NCBI GenBank assembly: GCA_900102235.1
Contig: FMVL01000003.1
Span: 372,001-436,000, forward strand
Source: Lachnospiraceae bacterium XBB2008
GTDB taxonomy: Bacteria; Bacillota; Clostridia; Lachnospirales; Lachnospiraceae
Reading direction: 5' to 3'
DNA: 64,000 nucleotides
Shown: positions 1 to 8,400 of the stretch, one piece after another
Layout: each line of letters opens with the position of its first letter
Position numbering within the stretch: the first letter of the stretch is position 1
The notes under the pieces: generated by a model
What the model saw: only the letters and a program-made list of their open reading frames with translations
What the model was told of the DNA's origin: nothing
The model's database searches: none
Translations under genes and position numbers: made by a program

Positions 1-645
1 GTAATTTAAGAATCCCTGTTTGAAATCTCTGAAGAATACTCCGTGGACCAGAAGTATCGGATATTTCGTCCGGCAGATCATCTCGCTGCGTCTTGCGGCG
101 TTTGTGCGTAACCTGCCGTCCTCGGTCTTTACTTCGCCGGAGACGATCTTTATCATCTTGCCGAGCATCACGAGATTCACAGGGAATATCCATCCGAGGA
201 TGATGCCCCAGACTCTGTGTCTGATACCCAGCTGAACGGATGTCGTATATATCCGGATGATGCCGTTCCAGAAGATAACGGACAGGATGAACACGGCCGA
301 TGCGATCGTGCCGGCTGTTATGCCTAGGCGCCCCGATACACTGCTTTCTCCGACATGCTTTACGATTCCTGCGATCACGAGCACGATGCAAAGCGTCAGC
401 GATATCATGAAAAGTATCAGAAGCTCGGCACCGTCAGCGCATACCCGATGACGCCCCTTGATCAGGGAACGGTTTACAAGCGAGGGAAGGAAATTGATCA
501 GGATGAAAAGCAGGCCGAAAATGACCGCAGCATATCCCGGTATCCCCTTATCCGCAAATACTGCTTTTACCATCGGGTTCAGGGCACATACCGTGATCAC
601 GGCTACGCATATGATCCTGTATATCCACTTGAGGACAGCTCTCAT
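1..645 (-). CDS. Lipase-like alpha/beta-hydrolase with N-terminal membrane region, 3' part beyond window
   Basis: This minus-strand frame is open from an ATG at 643-645 to the left edge: 215 codons without a stop, so the C-terminus lies outside the window. GGAG sits about seven bases upstream of the ATG. Residues 1 to about 150 contain roughly four hydrophobic segments. They are followed by the segment KYPILLVHGVFFRD, the oxyanion-loop start of secreted lipases and alpha/beta hydrolases (compare YPIxLVHG). The catalytic GxSxG would lie beyond the edge, so activity cannot be judged. It follows truA in the same direction after 43 bases and may share its transcript. The membrane region fused to a lipase-like start is unusual. 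Confidence 0.75.
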   Translation of the reverse strand, partial: MRAVLKWIYRIICVAVITVCALNPMVKAVFADKGIPGYAAVIFGLLFILINFLPSLVNRSLIKGRHRVCADGAELLILFMISLTLCIVLVIAGIVKHVGESSVSGRLGITAGTIASAVFILSVIFWNGIIRIYTTSVQLGIRHRVWGIILGWIFPVNLVMLGKMIKIVSGEVKTEDGRLRTNAARRSEMICRTKYPILLVHGVFFRDFKQGFLNY

Positions 646-688
646 GATCTTACTCCGTGTTAAATATCCCTGTCAGGGAAGTTTTATC

Positions 689-1492
689 CTACAGTTCGTA
701 CCGCTCAAGGCAAAGGCCGCACGCGGGCAGTGTCGGGCCGCTCTTTGAACGGTCCCGGGATTCGATGATACCCGGGATATCTTCGGGTGCCATGCGTCCC
801 CTTCCGACTTCCAGCAGAGTGCCTGCGATGATACGGATCATGTTGTAGAGGAAGCCGTTTCCGGTGATCGTGATATCGATGTATTCATCGTAGGATACAG
901 CGGCGCCCGGTCCCGCAGCTGTCCCGGAATCGGATGAAGCCGGCGTCGCGGCGGCTCGGGTCACATCCACACTTACGTCATATATCGTCCGCACCGTCGT
1001 CTCCGCCTGGGATCCGGCAGCGCAGAAGGATGCAAAATCATGCTCACCGATAAAGAAGCGCGCAGCTTCTTTCATCGCATCCGTATCAACGGGTCCGTAT
1101 ATGTGATGACGGTACAGTCTCTCCATCGGAGGACATATCTCTCCGTGATAGAACCTGTAGCAATATGTCTTCCTGGTCGTGACATGGCGCGGATGAAAGT
1201 CATCTTCGGTCTGTCTCGAAGCCGTTATTCTGATATCGGGGGGAAGGATCGAATTAAGTGCCGGCACGAATCTGTCGGGCGGGATCGTCGAGGATGTATC
1301 AAAGACGCAAAGATTCCCTTTTGCATGAACTCCCGCATCGGTGCGGCTGGCACCGATCACCGTGATGTCCTCACCGGTGAGTTCGGAAAGTTTGTCGTTC
1401 AGGACGCCTTCTATGGTCTTTTCTTCATGTGCCTGAAGCTGCCAGCCATGATAGGCTGTTCCGTCATAAGCAACAGTGAGCAGGATCCTCAT
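689..1492 (-). CDS. truA: tRNA pseudouridine(38-40) synthase TruA
   Basis: TruA isomerises uridines 38-40 in the anticodon arm of many tRNAs. The 267-residue product has the family start MRILLTVAYDGTAYHGWQ and the catalytic motif GASRTDAGVHA with Asp52 as nucleophile. The C-terminal half has the GNGFLYNMIR motif around residue 210. Residues about 178-202 form an Ala/Ser/Gly/Thr-rich low-complexity stretch between two conserved beta strands; most TruA proteins have a short loop there. It follows ecfT by 25 bases, as in many Firmicutes, and probably ends the ECF transporter transcript. Confidence 0.97.
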   Translation of the reverse strand: MRILLTVAYDGTAYHGWQLQAHEEKTIEGVLNDKLSELTGEDITVIGASRTDAGVHAKGNLCVFDTSSTIPPDRFVPALNSILPPDIRITASRQTEDDFHPRHVTTRKTYCYRFYHGEICPPMERLYRHHIYGPVDTDAMKEAARFFIGEHDFASFCAAGSQAETTVRTIYDVSVDVTRAAATPASSDSGTAAGPGAAVSYDEYIDITITGNGFLYNMIRIIAGTLLEVGRGRMAPEDIPGIIESRDRSKSGPTLPACGLCLERYEL

Positions 1493-1517
1493 GGTTAAAC
1501 CCTCGGCGGCTTTTGGT

Positions 1518-2318
1518 TTACATAAATATTCTCATTGCGATACATCCGGCCAGATACAGCCAGACTATCGCATATGCGATATAATCGCGGCTCACATATT
1601 TGAGGGGCTTCATCTTGGTACGTCCCTCTCCGCCTCTGTAGCATCTGGCTTCCATGGCCATGGCCAGGTCGTTGGCACGCCTGAATGCGGATACGAAGAG
1701 CGGTACAAGTAAGGGCACCAGAGCCTTCGCACGTTTGATGATATTGCCGGATTCGAAATCAGCGCCTCTGGCCATCTGCGCTTTCATGATGATATCGGTC
1801 TCTTCAAGCAGGATCGGGATGAATCTGAGTGCGATGGACATCATCATCGCGATCTCGTGAACCGGGACTTTTATCTTTGAAAGTGGACGAAGAAGCCTCT
1901 CCATTGCATCGGTCAGGTTATTGGGGGTAGTGGTCAGGGTCATGAGTGACGAACCCGTGATCAGAAGCGTCAGTCTCAGTGCCATGGTGGCACCTGCCTT
2001 CAGGCCTTCTTTGGAGATCCTGAATATGCCGAACTTCCAGAGTATCTCTCCGGGAGTGAGAAGCATGTTAAAGAGGATCGTGATCAGAAGGATGATCATG
2101 ACGGGGCGCAGGCCCTTTACGATATATTTTACGGGAACCTTGGACAGCGCAACGCAGACACCCAGAAACAGGGCTACGAATATGTAGCCTATATAGGTGT
2201 TTACTACGAAGATTGAGATTATGTAAACCAATGTCGCTACAAGCTTGACCCTTGGGTCCAGCCTGTGGATCACCGATTCTTCGTCATAATATTGTCCGAT
2301 GGTTATCTCTCTTACCAT
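1518..2318 (-). CDS. ecfT: Energy-coupling factor transporter transmembrane protein EcfT
   Basis: EcfT is the membrane scaffold of group II ECF vitamin importers. It binds both ATPases through coupling helices and receives interchangeable substrate-binding S proteins. The 266-residue product has five to six hydrophobic segments. It also has the two cytoplasmic Ala-Arg-Gly type signatures, MARGADF near residue 190 and MEARCYRGG near residue 235, which contact the ATPases. It lies 15 bases after ecfA2 and before truA, the usual order. No S component is encoded in the window, so the substrates are set by genes elsewhere. Confidence 0.97.
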   Translation of the reverse strand: MVREITIGQYYDEESVIHRLDPRVKLVATLVYIISIFVVNTYIGYIFVALFLGVCVALSKVPVKYIVKGLRPVMIILLITILFNMLLTPGEILWKFGIFRISKEGLKAGATMALRLTLLITGSSLMTLTTTPNNLTDAMERLLRPLSKIKVPVHEIAMMMSIALRFIPILLEETDIIMKAQMARGADFESGNIIKRAKALVPLLVPLFVSAFRRANDLAMAMEARCYRGGEGRTKMKPLKYVSRDYIAYAIVWLYLAGCIAMRIFM

Positions 2319-2333
2319 TACCGCTGTATGCTC

Positions 2334-3203
2334 TTATATGTCCTGCTTACGATTCTTGTCTCTGTATAATCCGAGTATCTGCTCCACGGCATCGTCAACC
2401 TTGGTCGTGGTATCATCAACGTCATAGCCTATCCTGCGGATGGCTCTCATGATGTAGGTGACTTCCGGAACACCCAGATCCATGCGCTCAAGTTCCCTGA
2501 CGTTCTTGAATACCTCACCGGGAACATCATCATAAACTATGCTTCCGTGTTCCATGACGATGAGCCTCTCGGCATAGTCGGCAACATCATCCATCGAATG
2601 CGACACCAGGATGATGGTCATATGCTCATCCCTGTGAAGATGTGATATCAGTTCGAGTATCTCTACGCGGCCCTGAGGATCGAGACCCGCAGTCGGCTCA
2701 TCCAGGATCAGGATCTGAGGTTTCATCGCCAGAACTCCGGCGATCGCAACTCTTCTCTTCTGTCCTCCGGAGAGTTCAAAAGGAGAATTGTAAAAATCAT
2801 CATCATCCACGCCCACGCTCTTTAACGCTTCATATGCGCGCAGCTCCACTTCCTTGCGGTCAAGCCCCAGATTGGTCGGTCCGAAGCACACATCGGAGAA
2901 AACGTCCGCTTCAAAAAGCTGATGCTCGGGATACTGGAAGACCAGACCTACTTTGCCGCGCAAAGCCTTGCGGTCGTAACCCTTGGCGTTGATATCCTCT
3001 CCGTCGAAAAGGATCTGACCGGATGTGGGCTTGAGCAATCCGTTCAGATGCTGGACAAGTGTGGACTTGCCGCATCCCGTATGTCCGATGAGGCCGATGA
3101 ATTCGCCGTCATTTATCGTCAGGCATATGTCCTTTAATGCATGAACGCTGTGATTCGTATCGGCGCTGTATATGCAGTTTACATGATCGAGCGTCATAGA
3201 CAT
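2334..3203 (-). CDS. ecfA2: Energy-coupling factor transporter ATPase EcfA2
   Basis: One of two ABC ATPases that power the ECF transporter. Walker A GHTGCGKST is at residues 40-48, the Q-loop follows at FQYPEHQ (about 89-95), the signature LSGGQKR at 144-150, and Walker B ILILDEP at 164-170. The 289-residue length fits the family. The start overlaps the end of ecfA1 by 10 bases, which suggests translational coupling. The assignment as A2 rests on its position second in the pair and on the HQLFEADV segment after the Q-loop; paralogue numbering is by convention. Confidence 0.96.
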   Translation of the reverse strand: MSMTLDHVNCIYSADTNHSVHALKDICLTINDGEFIGLIGHTGCGKSTLVQHLNGLLKPTSGQILFDGEDINAKGYDRKALRGKVGLVFQYPEHQLFEADVFSDVCFGPTNLGLDRKEVELRAYEALKSVGVDDDDFYNSPFELSGGQKRRVAIAGVLAMKPQILILDEPTAGLDPQGRVEILELISHLHRDEHMTIILVSHSMDDVADYAERLIVMEHGSIVYDDVPGEVFKNVRELERMDLGVPEVTYIMRAIRRIGYDVDDTTTKVDDAVEQILGLYRDKNRKQDI

Positions 3204-4045
3204 TTCTTCAGTTCCTCCCTGAGTTCCTGCCTTGTGAGGATTCCGTCGGGAATGGGCATGCCGGCTTTCTTCAGTTCATGTGCGACCTTGGTGGCCTGCG
3301 GAACGCCCAGATGCAGTTCCTCCAGTTTCTCCACCTGCGAAAAGATCTCCTTCGGAGTTCCTTCCATCGCAATATGACCCTTATCCATGACAAAGATACG
3401 ATCGGAATAAATGGTCTCTTCCATATAATGAGTGATCAGTACTATCGTGATCTTCTCAACATCGTTAAGAGCCCTTGCCGCTCTGATGACCTCCCTGCGT
3501 CCGTGGGGGTCGAGCATGGCGGTGGGTTCATCGAATATGATGCACTTGGGATGCATTGCAAGCACGCCCGCAATGGATACGCGCTGTTTCTGTCCGCCCG
3601 ATAATTTGTTGGGTGAATGTTTGGAATAATCGAGCATGCCCAGAAGCTTTAAGCTCTCATTTACACGCTCCCATATCTGATCGGTCGGAATACCGAGATT
3701 CTCGGGACCGAATCCGACATCCTCCTCCACGAGCTGGCCGATGATCTGGTTGTCCGGATTCTGAAATACCATTCCGGCGCGCTGTCTGACTTCCCAGGTA
3801 TTTTTCTCCTCGGATGTCAGGAGTCCGTCAACATAGACCTCCCCTTCGGAAGGAGTAAGTATCGCATTTATCTGCTTGGCAAGTGTCGATTTGCCCGAAC
3901 CGTTATGGCCGAGAATGGATATGAACTCACCGGGCTGCACATCGATATTGACCTCATCAACGGCTTTGGTTATCCCGCTGACATTGCCTTCATCATCCCT
4001 GCGTATATATTCATATGTAACTTTGTCTGTTTTGATGATGCCCAT
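3194..4045 (-). CDS. ecfA1: Energy-coupling factor transporter ATPase EcfA1
   Basis: First ATPase of the ECF pair. Counting from a possible GTG at 4051, Walker A GHNGSGKST is at residues 48-56, the Q-loop is FQNPDNQ, the signature is LSGGQKQR at 150-157, and Walker B IIFDEPT is at 171-177. I prefer the ATG two codons further in (MGIIKTDKVTYEY), because it matches the usual family start; neither candidate has a strong Shine-Dalgarno. It normally follows rplQ directly, but here an M15 peptidase gene stands between them. Confidence 0.96.
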   Translation of the reverse strand: MGIIKTDKVTYEYIRRDDEGNVSGITKAVDEVNIDVQPGEFISILGHNGSGKSTLAKQINAILTPSEGEVYVDGLLTSEEKNTWEVRQRAGMVFQNPDNQIIGQLVEEDVGFGPENLGIPTDQIWERVNESLKLLGMLDYSKHSPNKLSGGQKQRVSIAGVLAMHPKCIIFDEPTAMLDPHGRREVIRAARALNDVEKITIVLITHYMEETIYSDRIFVMDKGHIAMEGTPKEIFSQVEKLEELHLGVPQATKVAHELKKAGMPIPDGILTRQELREELKKCL

Positions 4046-4085
4046 AATCACTCATTTTACCTGTATGGACCGCTTTAGTCAAACT

Positions 4086-5162
4086 TTACGGTGTCTTCTG
4101 GAAGTGCTGGTAATCCTTGCAGGAGTTCCAGTTTCCTCCCCATGTAAAACCGTGCGCCTTAAACAGCTTGTAGCACAGGTCATTCTCGTCTATCTTATAC
4201 GGAAAAGAGGCACTGCGGTCGACATATATCTCGCTTCCCGCAGGAGAGATATAATCAGAGCCTCCCTCGCCTGCCCCGAATACGATATAAGGGTTATAGA
4301 AGGGATTGATATCGATAGCCATGCCGTAAGCATGCTTGGATAAGGAACTGGATCCGTCGACAACCCTGTAGTTGAAACAGGATGAGTTGTCGGCACACAT
4401 CGATGCGGTATCATCACCGCCGAAGTTGTCTACCAGATATATGCTGTCTATCCGGTAATCGGATCTGTACAGTTCCGAAAAGATCTCAAGCATATCCCGT
4501 GAGATCTTCTTATTGCATATCAGTTCGCCAGCCTGAGTCAGACCGTTGAAGTCAACGTAGAGCAGACCGACATAGTCCAGATCCTCATAGGATATGACCA
4601 TATCATCGGTTCCGGCATAGGAGATGCCGGTGATATAGTCACGCACTTCCTGAGATAAAGGTTCACTGTAGAAACCGGGTTCATAGGTATATCGACTTTC
4701 AGAGTCAACATTCGGATCGTAGAAGTGAACCATTACCGAAGTGTTGTATTCCGGAACGGGATCAGAGACGTCGGTTTCGGCGGATTCTCCGGCAACATCT
4801 CCGTCGGGGGCGTCGCCCTGATTGACTGTTTCAGTCGGTTCCTTCATGGCAACCGTTTCTTCCGTTTCGGGTTCCGGGATCGCTTCCTCCGTGGCCTTCG
4901 GTATCTCCATGGTCTCCCGGTCAGGTATCTCTTCCGTCTCTCTTTCCGGTATCTCTTCTGTCTCCCTGTCGGGTACCTCTTCCGTACCGTAAGCGATCTC
5001 GGGATTGGCCTCCGCGTAATCACTTATCGTCTCTCCGAGCAGGAAATGTATGCTCAAGACCGATATTGCCGTCACGAGCGCGATCATGCCCAGCCCCTGC
5101 AATATCGGGAGCGTATATTTATTCTTATGCAGTAACTTACTGACCCTGTCTTTGATTCCCAT
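4086..5162 (-). CDS. Membrane-anchored M15-family D-Ala-D-Ala carboxypeptidase-like protein
   Basis: This is a zinc peptidase of the M15 (VanY/D,D-carboxypeptidase) type acting on peptidoglycan peptides. From the ATG at 5162 it has 358 residues: a transmembrane segment at about 18-41, a Glu/Pro/Thr-rich linker with repeats of the type EEIPDRET (about 58-115), then the catalytic domain. Zinc motifs are visible as SKHAYGMAID (His near 277) and YQHF (His near 353). An ATG seven codons upstream at 5183 lies inside the stem of the rplQ terminator, so I reject it; no strong RBS serves either start. The gene splits the usual rplQ-ecfA1 neighbourhood and probably relies on read-through. Confidence 0.9.
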   Translation of the reverse strand: MGIKDRVSKLLHKNKYTLPILQGLGMIALVTAISVLSIHFLLGETISDYAEANPEIAYGTEEVPDRETEEIPERETEEIPDRETMEIPKATEEAIPEPETEETVAMKEPTETVNQGDAPDGDVAGESAETDVSDPVPEYNTSVMVHFYDPNVDSESRYTYEPGFYSEPLSQEVRDYITGISYAGTDDMVISYEDLDYVGLLYVDFNGLTQAGELICNKKISRDMLEIFSELYRSDYRIDSIYLVDNFGGDDTASMCADNSSCFNYRVVDGSSSLSKHAYGMAIDINPFYNPYIVFGAGEGGSDYISPAGSEIYVDRSASFPYKIDENDLCYKLFKAHGFTWGGNWNSCKDYQHFQKTP

Positions 5163-5167
5163 AGTGT

Positions 5168-5200
5168 AAAAAAGGCGTCGCATCGTAAGATGCGACGGCC
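5168..5200 (-). terminator. Rho-independent terminator after rplQ
   Basis: The stem CGTCGCATC (5176-5184) pairs with GATGCGACG (5189-5197) around a GTAA loop, extended by GG/CC with one bulge. On the minus strand it is followed by six U (complement of A 5168-5173). It lies 20 bases after the rplQ stop and should end the S10-spc-alpha transcript, with some read-through into the M15 and ecf genes. Confidence 0.9.
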
Positions 5201-5220
5201 TTTAATAAATCAATCCTTAC

Positions 5221-5760
5221 TTATACGAGCTCAAGAACTACTTCCATAGCTGCATCGCCCTTACGGGGACCGATCTTAACGATACGGGTGTATCCGCCGT
5301 TACGTCCGGAATACTTGGGAGCGAGCTCATCGAACAGCTTAGCTACAAGATCGACTTCCTTGGTTGCCTTCTTGTATCCGGCGCCCTTCTTGGCGGGCTT
5401 CTCGGTTACGGTATAGAGGACCTTCATCATCTGACGTCTTGCATGAAGTCTGCTGGGAAGATCCTTCTTGATCTCCTTGCTTACCGTATCGTATACGGTA
5501 ACCTTCTTGCCGTCCTTCTCTTCTTTTACTCTCTTGCCGTCCTTATCTTTTCTTGCAACCTTGGCTTCGATCGTAACTGTCTCGTAATTATCTTTTTCCT
5601 TAACTGCAAGTGCGATAAGTCCGTCAGCGATCTTCTTAACTTCCTTAGCCTTAGCCTCGGTAGTGATGATCCTTCCGTGATAGATCAGGTTTGTTACCTG
5701 GTTACGGAGCAGAGCTTTTCTCTGGTCTGATGTTCTGCTCAACTTTCTGTATTTTGCCAT
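5221..5760 (-). CDS. rplQ: 50S ribosomal protein L17
   Basis: L17 is a large-subunit protein near the exit of the peptide tunnel. The product has the standard start MAKYRKLSRTSDQRKALLRN and the standard end KIGPRKGDAAMEVVLELV. At 179 residues it is about 50 longer than the usual 115-130. The extra length is a Lys/Asp/Glu-rich insertion at roughly residues 62-100 containing a repeated KDGKRV/KDGKKV unit. It is the last gene of the alpha operon and is followed by a strong terminator. The 70-base gap to rpoA holds two hairpins. Confidence 0.98.
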   Translation of the reverse strand: MAKYRKLSRTSDQRKALLRNQVTNLIYHGRIITTEAKAKEVKKIADGLIALAVKEKDNYETVTIEAKVARKDKDGKRVKEEKDGKKVTVYDTVSKEIKKDLPSRLHARRQMMKVLYTVTEKPAKKGAGYKKATKEVDLVAKLFDELAPKYSGRNGGYTRIVKIGPRKGDAAMEVVLELV

Positions 5761-5777
5761 TGTGTGGCTCCTTTCTA

Positions 5778-5819
5778 CACATATATGTGCTTCTTCGGTC
5801 TTATCATATATGCTGATAA
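5778..5819 (-). other. Two hairpins in the rpoA-rplQ gap
   Basis: The perfect palindrome CACATATATGTG lies at 5778-5789, and TTATCA (5801-5806) pairs with TGATAA (5814-5819). Neither is followed by a U-tract, so termination is unlikely. They belong to the class of short intergenic hairpins repeated through this operon. Confidence 0.7.
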
Positions 5820-5830
5820 AACATTACTTC

Positions 5831-6796
5831 TTATTCGTCGCTGTCGTTCTTTAAGCTGAGTCCCATGTCCTCGAGTTTCTTAAGAACCTCGTCAAGTGAC
5901 TTCTTGCCCAGGTTACGAACCTTCATCATATCGCCGGAGGTCTTGCTGATGAGATCCTCAACAGTGTTGATGTTGGCACGCTTCAGGCAGTTGTAAGAAC
6001 GAACCGAGAGCTCGAGTTCATCGATGCTCTGTGACAGAACCTTGTCGTTACCGCTTCCTTCGCTGTCGGAACGGATCACAGGTCCGCCGAGCTTGGCTAC
6101 CTCGGAGAGATCCACGAACAGAGCAAGGTGCTCGCTTAAGATCTTGGCAGCAAGGCTTACAGCCTCATCGGGAGCAAGTGTGCCATTGGTAACAACATCA
6201 AGTGTAAGCTTGTCATAGTCTGTGATCTGGCCTACACGGGTATTTACAACCGATACGTTTACTCTCTCTACAGGTGTGTAGATAGAGTCGATCGGGATCA
6301 CACCGATGGGCATGTCTTCTGACTTGTTGCGGTCGGCAGATACATATCCTCTGCCCTTGGTGATGGTAAGCTCGATATACAGCTTGGTCTTCTTGCCGCT
6401 TAATGTGGCAATAACCTGATTGGGGTTAATGATCACGATATCCTGATCAGCCTGGATATCAGCACCGGTAACAACGCCCTCGCCCTCATACTCGATATAA
6501 GCGATCTTGGGCTCGTTGGACTCGGAGTTGTTCTGGATAACCAGTCCCTTGATGTTCATAACGATCTCAGTCACATCTTCCTTAACACCTTCGATGGATG
6601 AGAACTCATGAAGAACACCTTCTATCTTGATCTGGCTCACTGCGGAACCGGGAAGAGAAGAAAGCATGATACGGCGAAGTGAATTGCCGAGTGTATTGCC
6701 GTAACCTCTCTCGAGGGGCTCTACAACGAATCTGCCGAACTTCTTATCCTCAGATATCTCAATATTCTTGATTTCGGGTCTTTCAAAATCAAACAT
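5831..6796 (-). CDS. rpoA: DNA-directed RNA polymerase subunit alpha
   Basis: Alpha dimerises to start RNA polymerase assembly, and its C-terminal domain contacts promoter UP elements and activators. The product has 321 residues. The N-terminal domain (1 to about 230) includes [21 protein letters not shown]. An acidic linker near 235-255 leads to the alpha-CTD with [16 protein letters not shown] and [10 protein letters not shown]. Length and both domains are typical. It sits between rpsD and rplQ in the conserved alpha-operon order. Confidence 0.99.
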   Translation of the reverse strand: MFDFERPEIKNIEISEDKKFGRFVVEPLERGYGNTLGNSLRRIMLSSLPGSAVSQIKIEGVLHEFSSIEGVKEDVTEIVMNIKGLVIQNNSESNEPKIAYIEYEGEGVVTGADIQADQDIVIINPNQVIATLSGKKTKLYIELTITKGRGYVSADRNKSEDMPIGVIPIDSIYTPVERVNVSVVNTRVGQITDYDKLTLDVVTNGTLAPDEAVSLAAKILSEHLALFVDLSEVAKLGGPVIRSDSEGSGNDKVLSQSIDELELSVRSYNCLKRANINTVEDLISKTSGDMMKVRNLGKKSLDEVLKKLEDMGLSLKNDSDE

Positions 6797-6818
6797 TTAA
6801 TAACCCTCCTTACTGGTT

Positions 6819-7412
6819 TTACTTAGAGTACAACTCGACAATAAGCATCTCGTTTACGGGTACATCGATCTGTTCTCTGGTGGGAAGAGACTTGATGGTA
6901 GCCTTCATGGCTTCAAGATCTGTATCAAGCCACTCGGGATAAAGTCTTCCACCGGTAACCTCTACGACATCCTTGTAACGCTGTAAGGATTTTGCTTTCT
7001 CTGAAAGTTCGATAACATCGCCGGCCTTGCACTGATATGAAGGGATGTTCACGCACTTGCCGTTAACGGTAACATGCTTGTGTCCCACTACCTGACGGGC
7101 CTCTCTTCTGGTACGTGCAAATCCTGCACGGAAAACGATATTATCAAGTCTTGACTCGAGCATGACCATAAGGTTCTCACCGGTCATACCCTTCATACGG
7201 TCAGCCTTCTCATAGTAATTACGGAAGGGTTTCTCAAGTACACCGTATATGAATTTAGCTTTCTGCTTCTCGCGAAGCTGGAGTCCGTACTCGGAAACCT
7301 TTCTTCCGGAGCGTGTGGACTGTCTTCTTGATTTCTTGTCATATCCCAAGAATGTAGGATCAAGATCGAGTGATCTGCATCTCTTGAGGACAGGAGTCTT
7401 GTCTACTGCCAT
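6819..7412 (-). CDS. rpsD: 30S ribosomal protein S4
   Basis: S4 is a primary 16S rRNA-binding protein of 197 residues. It carries the S4 RNA-binding domain (about 88-150: LESRLDNIVFRAGFA, then RQVVGHKHVTVNGK) and the C-terminal segment REQIDVPVNEMLIVELYSK. In Bacillus and E. coli S4 represses its own synthesis through an mRNA structure. Here a 134-base structured gap precedes rpsD and is a natural candidate for that control. The start follows AGAAAGGA closely. Confidence 0.99.
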   Translation of the reverse strand: MAVDKTPVLKRCRSLDLDPTFLGYDKKSRRQSTRSGRKVSEYGLQLREKQKAKFIYGVLEKPFRNYYEKADRMKGMTGENLMVMLESRLDNIVFRAGFARTRREARQVVGHKHVTVNGKCVNIPSYQCKAGDVIELSEKAKSLQRYKDVVEVTGGRLYPEWLDTDLEAMKATIKSLPTREQIDVPVNEMLIVELYSK

Positions 7413-7450
7413 TGTTTTTTTCCTTTCTGTAAATGTTTTAGTCGTTTACG

Positions 7451-7537
7451 GTGTCTACCCCTCCTTTGTCGGGTTAGCCACGCAAATTCGCTTCGCGAAG
7501 TTTGCCCGGTGCTTCAGGGTTCACCTTCCTCCGACAC
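7451..7537 (-). promoter_or_regulatory. Candidate structured leader of rpsD (three-way junction)
   Basis: In the rpsK-rpsD gap a closing stem TGTCGG (7467-7472) with CCGACA (7531-7536) encloses two hairpins. The first is CAAATTCGC (7483-7491) with GCGAA/TTTG (7495-7504, one bulged base). The second is GGTG (7508-7511) with CACC (7522-7525). GTGTC (7451-7455) can instead pair with GACAC (7533-7537), which would open the closing stem. The placement before rpsD suggests S4 autoregulation (inference). No U-tract is seen, so any control would be translational. Confidence 0.5.
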
Positions 7538-7546
7538 AGTGACCTA

Positions 7547-7939
7547 TTATACGCGACGTCTCTTAGGCGGACGGCATCCGTTGTGAGGAACGGGTGTAAC
7601 ATCACAGATACTTGCTACCTGTAATCCGTTTGCTGCAAGTGCTCTGATAGCTGCTTCTCGGCCTGAACCCGGTCCCTTTACGAATACATCTACAGTCTTA
7701 AGACCATGTATTGTAGCAGCCTTGGTAGCTGTCTCAGCTGCCATCTGTGCTGCATAGGGAGTAGATTTCCTTGAACCTCTGAAGCCCAGTCCACCTGCGC
7801 TTGCCCATGACAGTGCGTTTCCGGCATCATCCGTTAAGGTAACGATAGTGTTGTTGAATGAAGCCTGAATGTGTGCCTGTCCGTGTTCAACGTTTTTCTT
7901 GACACGTTTCTTTACTGCTTTCTTAGTAACCTTTGCCAT
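7547..7939 (-). CDS. rpsK: 30S ribosomal protein S11
   Basis: S11 lines the 30S platform and E site. The 130-residue product has [18 protein letters not shown] near residue 20, [13 protein letters not shown], and the canonical C-terminus [18 protein letters not shown]. It lies between rpsM and rpsD. A basic Lys-rich N-terminus ([16 protein letters not shown]) is normal for Firmicutes. Confidence 0.99.
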   Translation of the reverse strand: MAKVTKKAVKKRVKKNVEHGQAHIQASFNNTIVTLTDDAGNALSWASAGGLGFRGSRKSTPYAAQMAAETATKAATIHGLKTVDVFVKGPGSGREAAIRALAANGLQVASICDVTPVPHNGCRPPKRRRV

Positions 7940-7968
7940 AAAACTAACCTACTTTCTGAAGTTGATCC

Positions 7969-7986
7969 TGTGCCTCTTTAGGCACA
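7969..7986 (-). other. Hairpin in the rpsM-rpsK gap
   Basis: TGTGCCT (7969-7975) pairs perfectly with AGGCACA (7980-7986) around a CTTT loop. No U-tract follows on the minus strand, so it is not a terminator. Confidence 0.7.
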
Positions 7987-8001
7987 ACAATGATAACAAT
8001 A

Positions 8002-8370
8002 TTATTTCTTCTTGCCCGCAACGGTTCTCTTGGGACCTTTACGTGTACGTGCATTTGTCTTGGTCTTCTGTCCGCGAACGGGAAGGCCTTTACGATGACG
8101 GATACCTCTGTAGCATCCGATCTCCTGAAGACGCTTGATGTTCATAGCGACTTCTCTTCTGAGATCACCTTCTACCATATAATCTTTCTCGATGATCTCC
8201 GAGATCCTCTTAACCTCATCGTCAGTGAGTTCTCTGACACGGGTATCGGGGTTTACTTTGGCAGCTTCAAGAATCTTATTGGAACTTGTTCTGCCGATTC
8301 CGTAGATATAGGTAAGTCCTATCTCTACACGCTTGTCTCTGGGTAAGTCAATACCAACTATACGAGCCAT
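8002..8370 (-). CDS. rpsM: 30S ribosomal protein S13
   Basis: S13 is a 30S head protein forming intersubunit bridges. The 122-residue product begins [26 protein letters not shown], contains the helix-hairpin-helix-like region and ends in the basic tail [17 protein letters not shown]. It starts the alpha cluster rpsM-rpsK-rpsD-rpoA-rplQ. In E. coli the leader before rpsM is the S4 target. Here the 135 bases before rpsM contain five hairpins (8401-8505). Confidence 0.99.
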   Translation of the reverse strand: MARIVGIDLPRDKRVEIGLTYIYGIGRTSSNKILEAAKVNPDTRVRELTDDEVKRISEIIEKDYMVEGDLRREVAMNIKRLQEIGCYRGIRHRKGLPVRGQKTKTNARTRKGPKRTVAGKKK

Positions 8371-8400
8371 TTACTGTTTCCTCCATGTTAACTGTGATCT

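Noticed and set aside
5163-5183. Upstream ATG of the M15 peptidase gene
   Set aside because: It lies within the stem of the rplQ terminator and adds no homologous residues.
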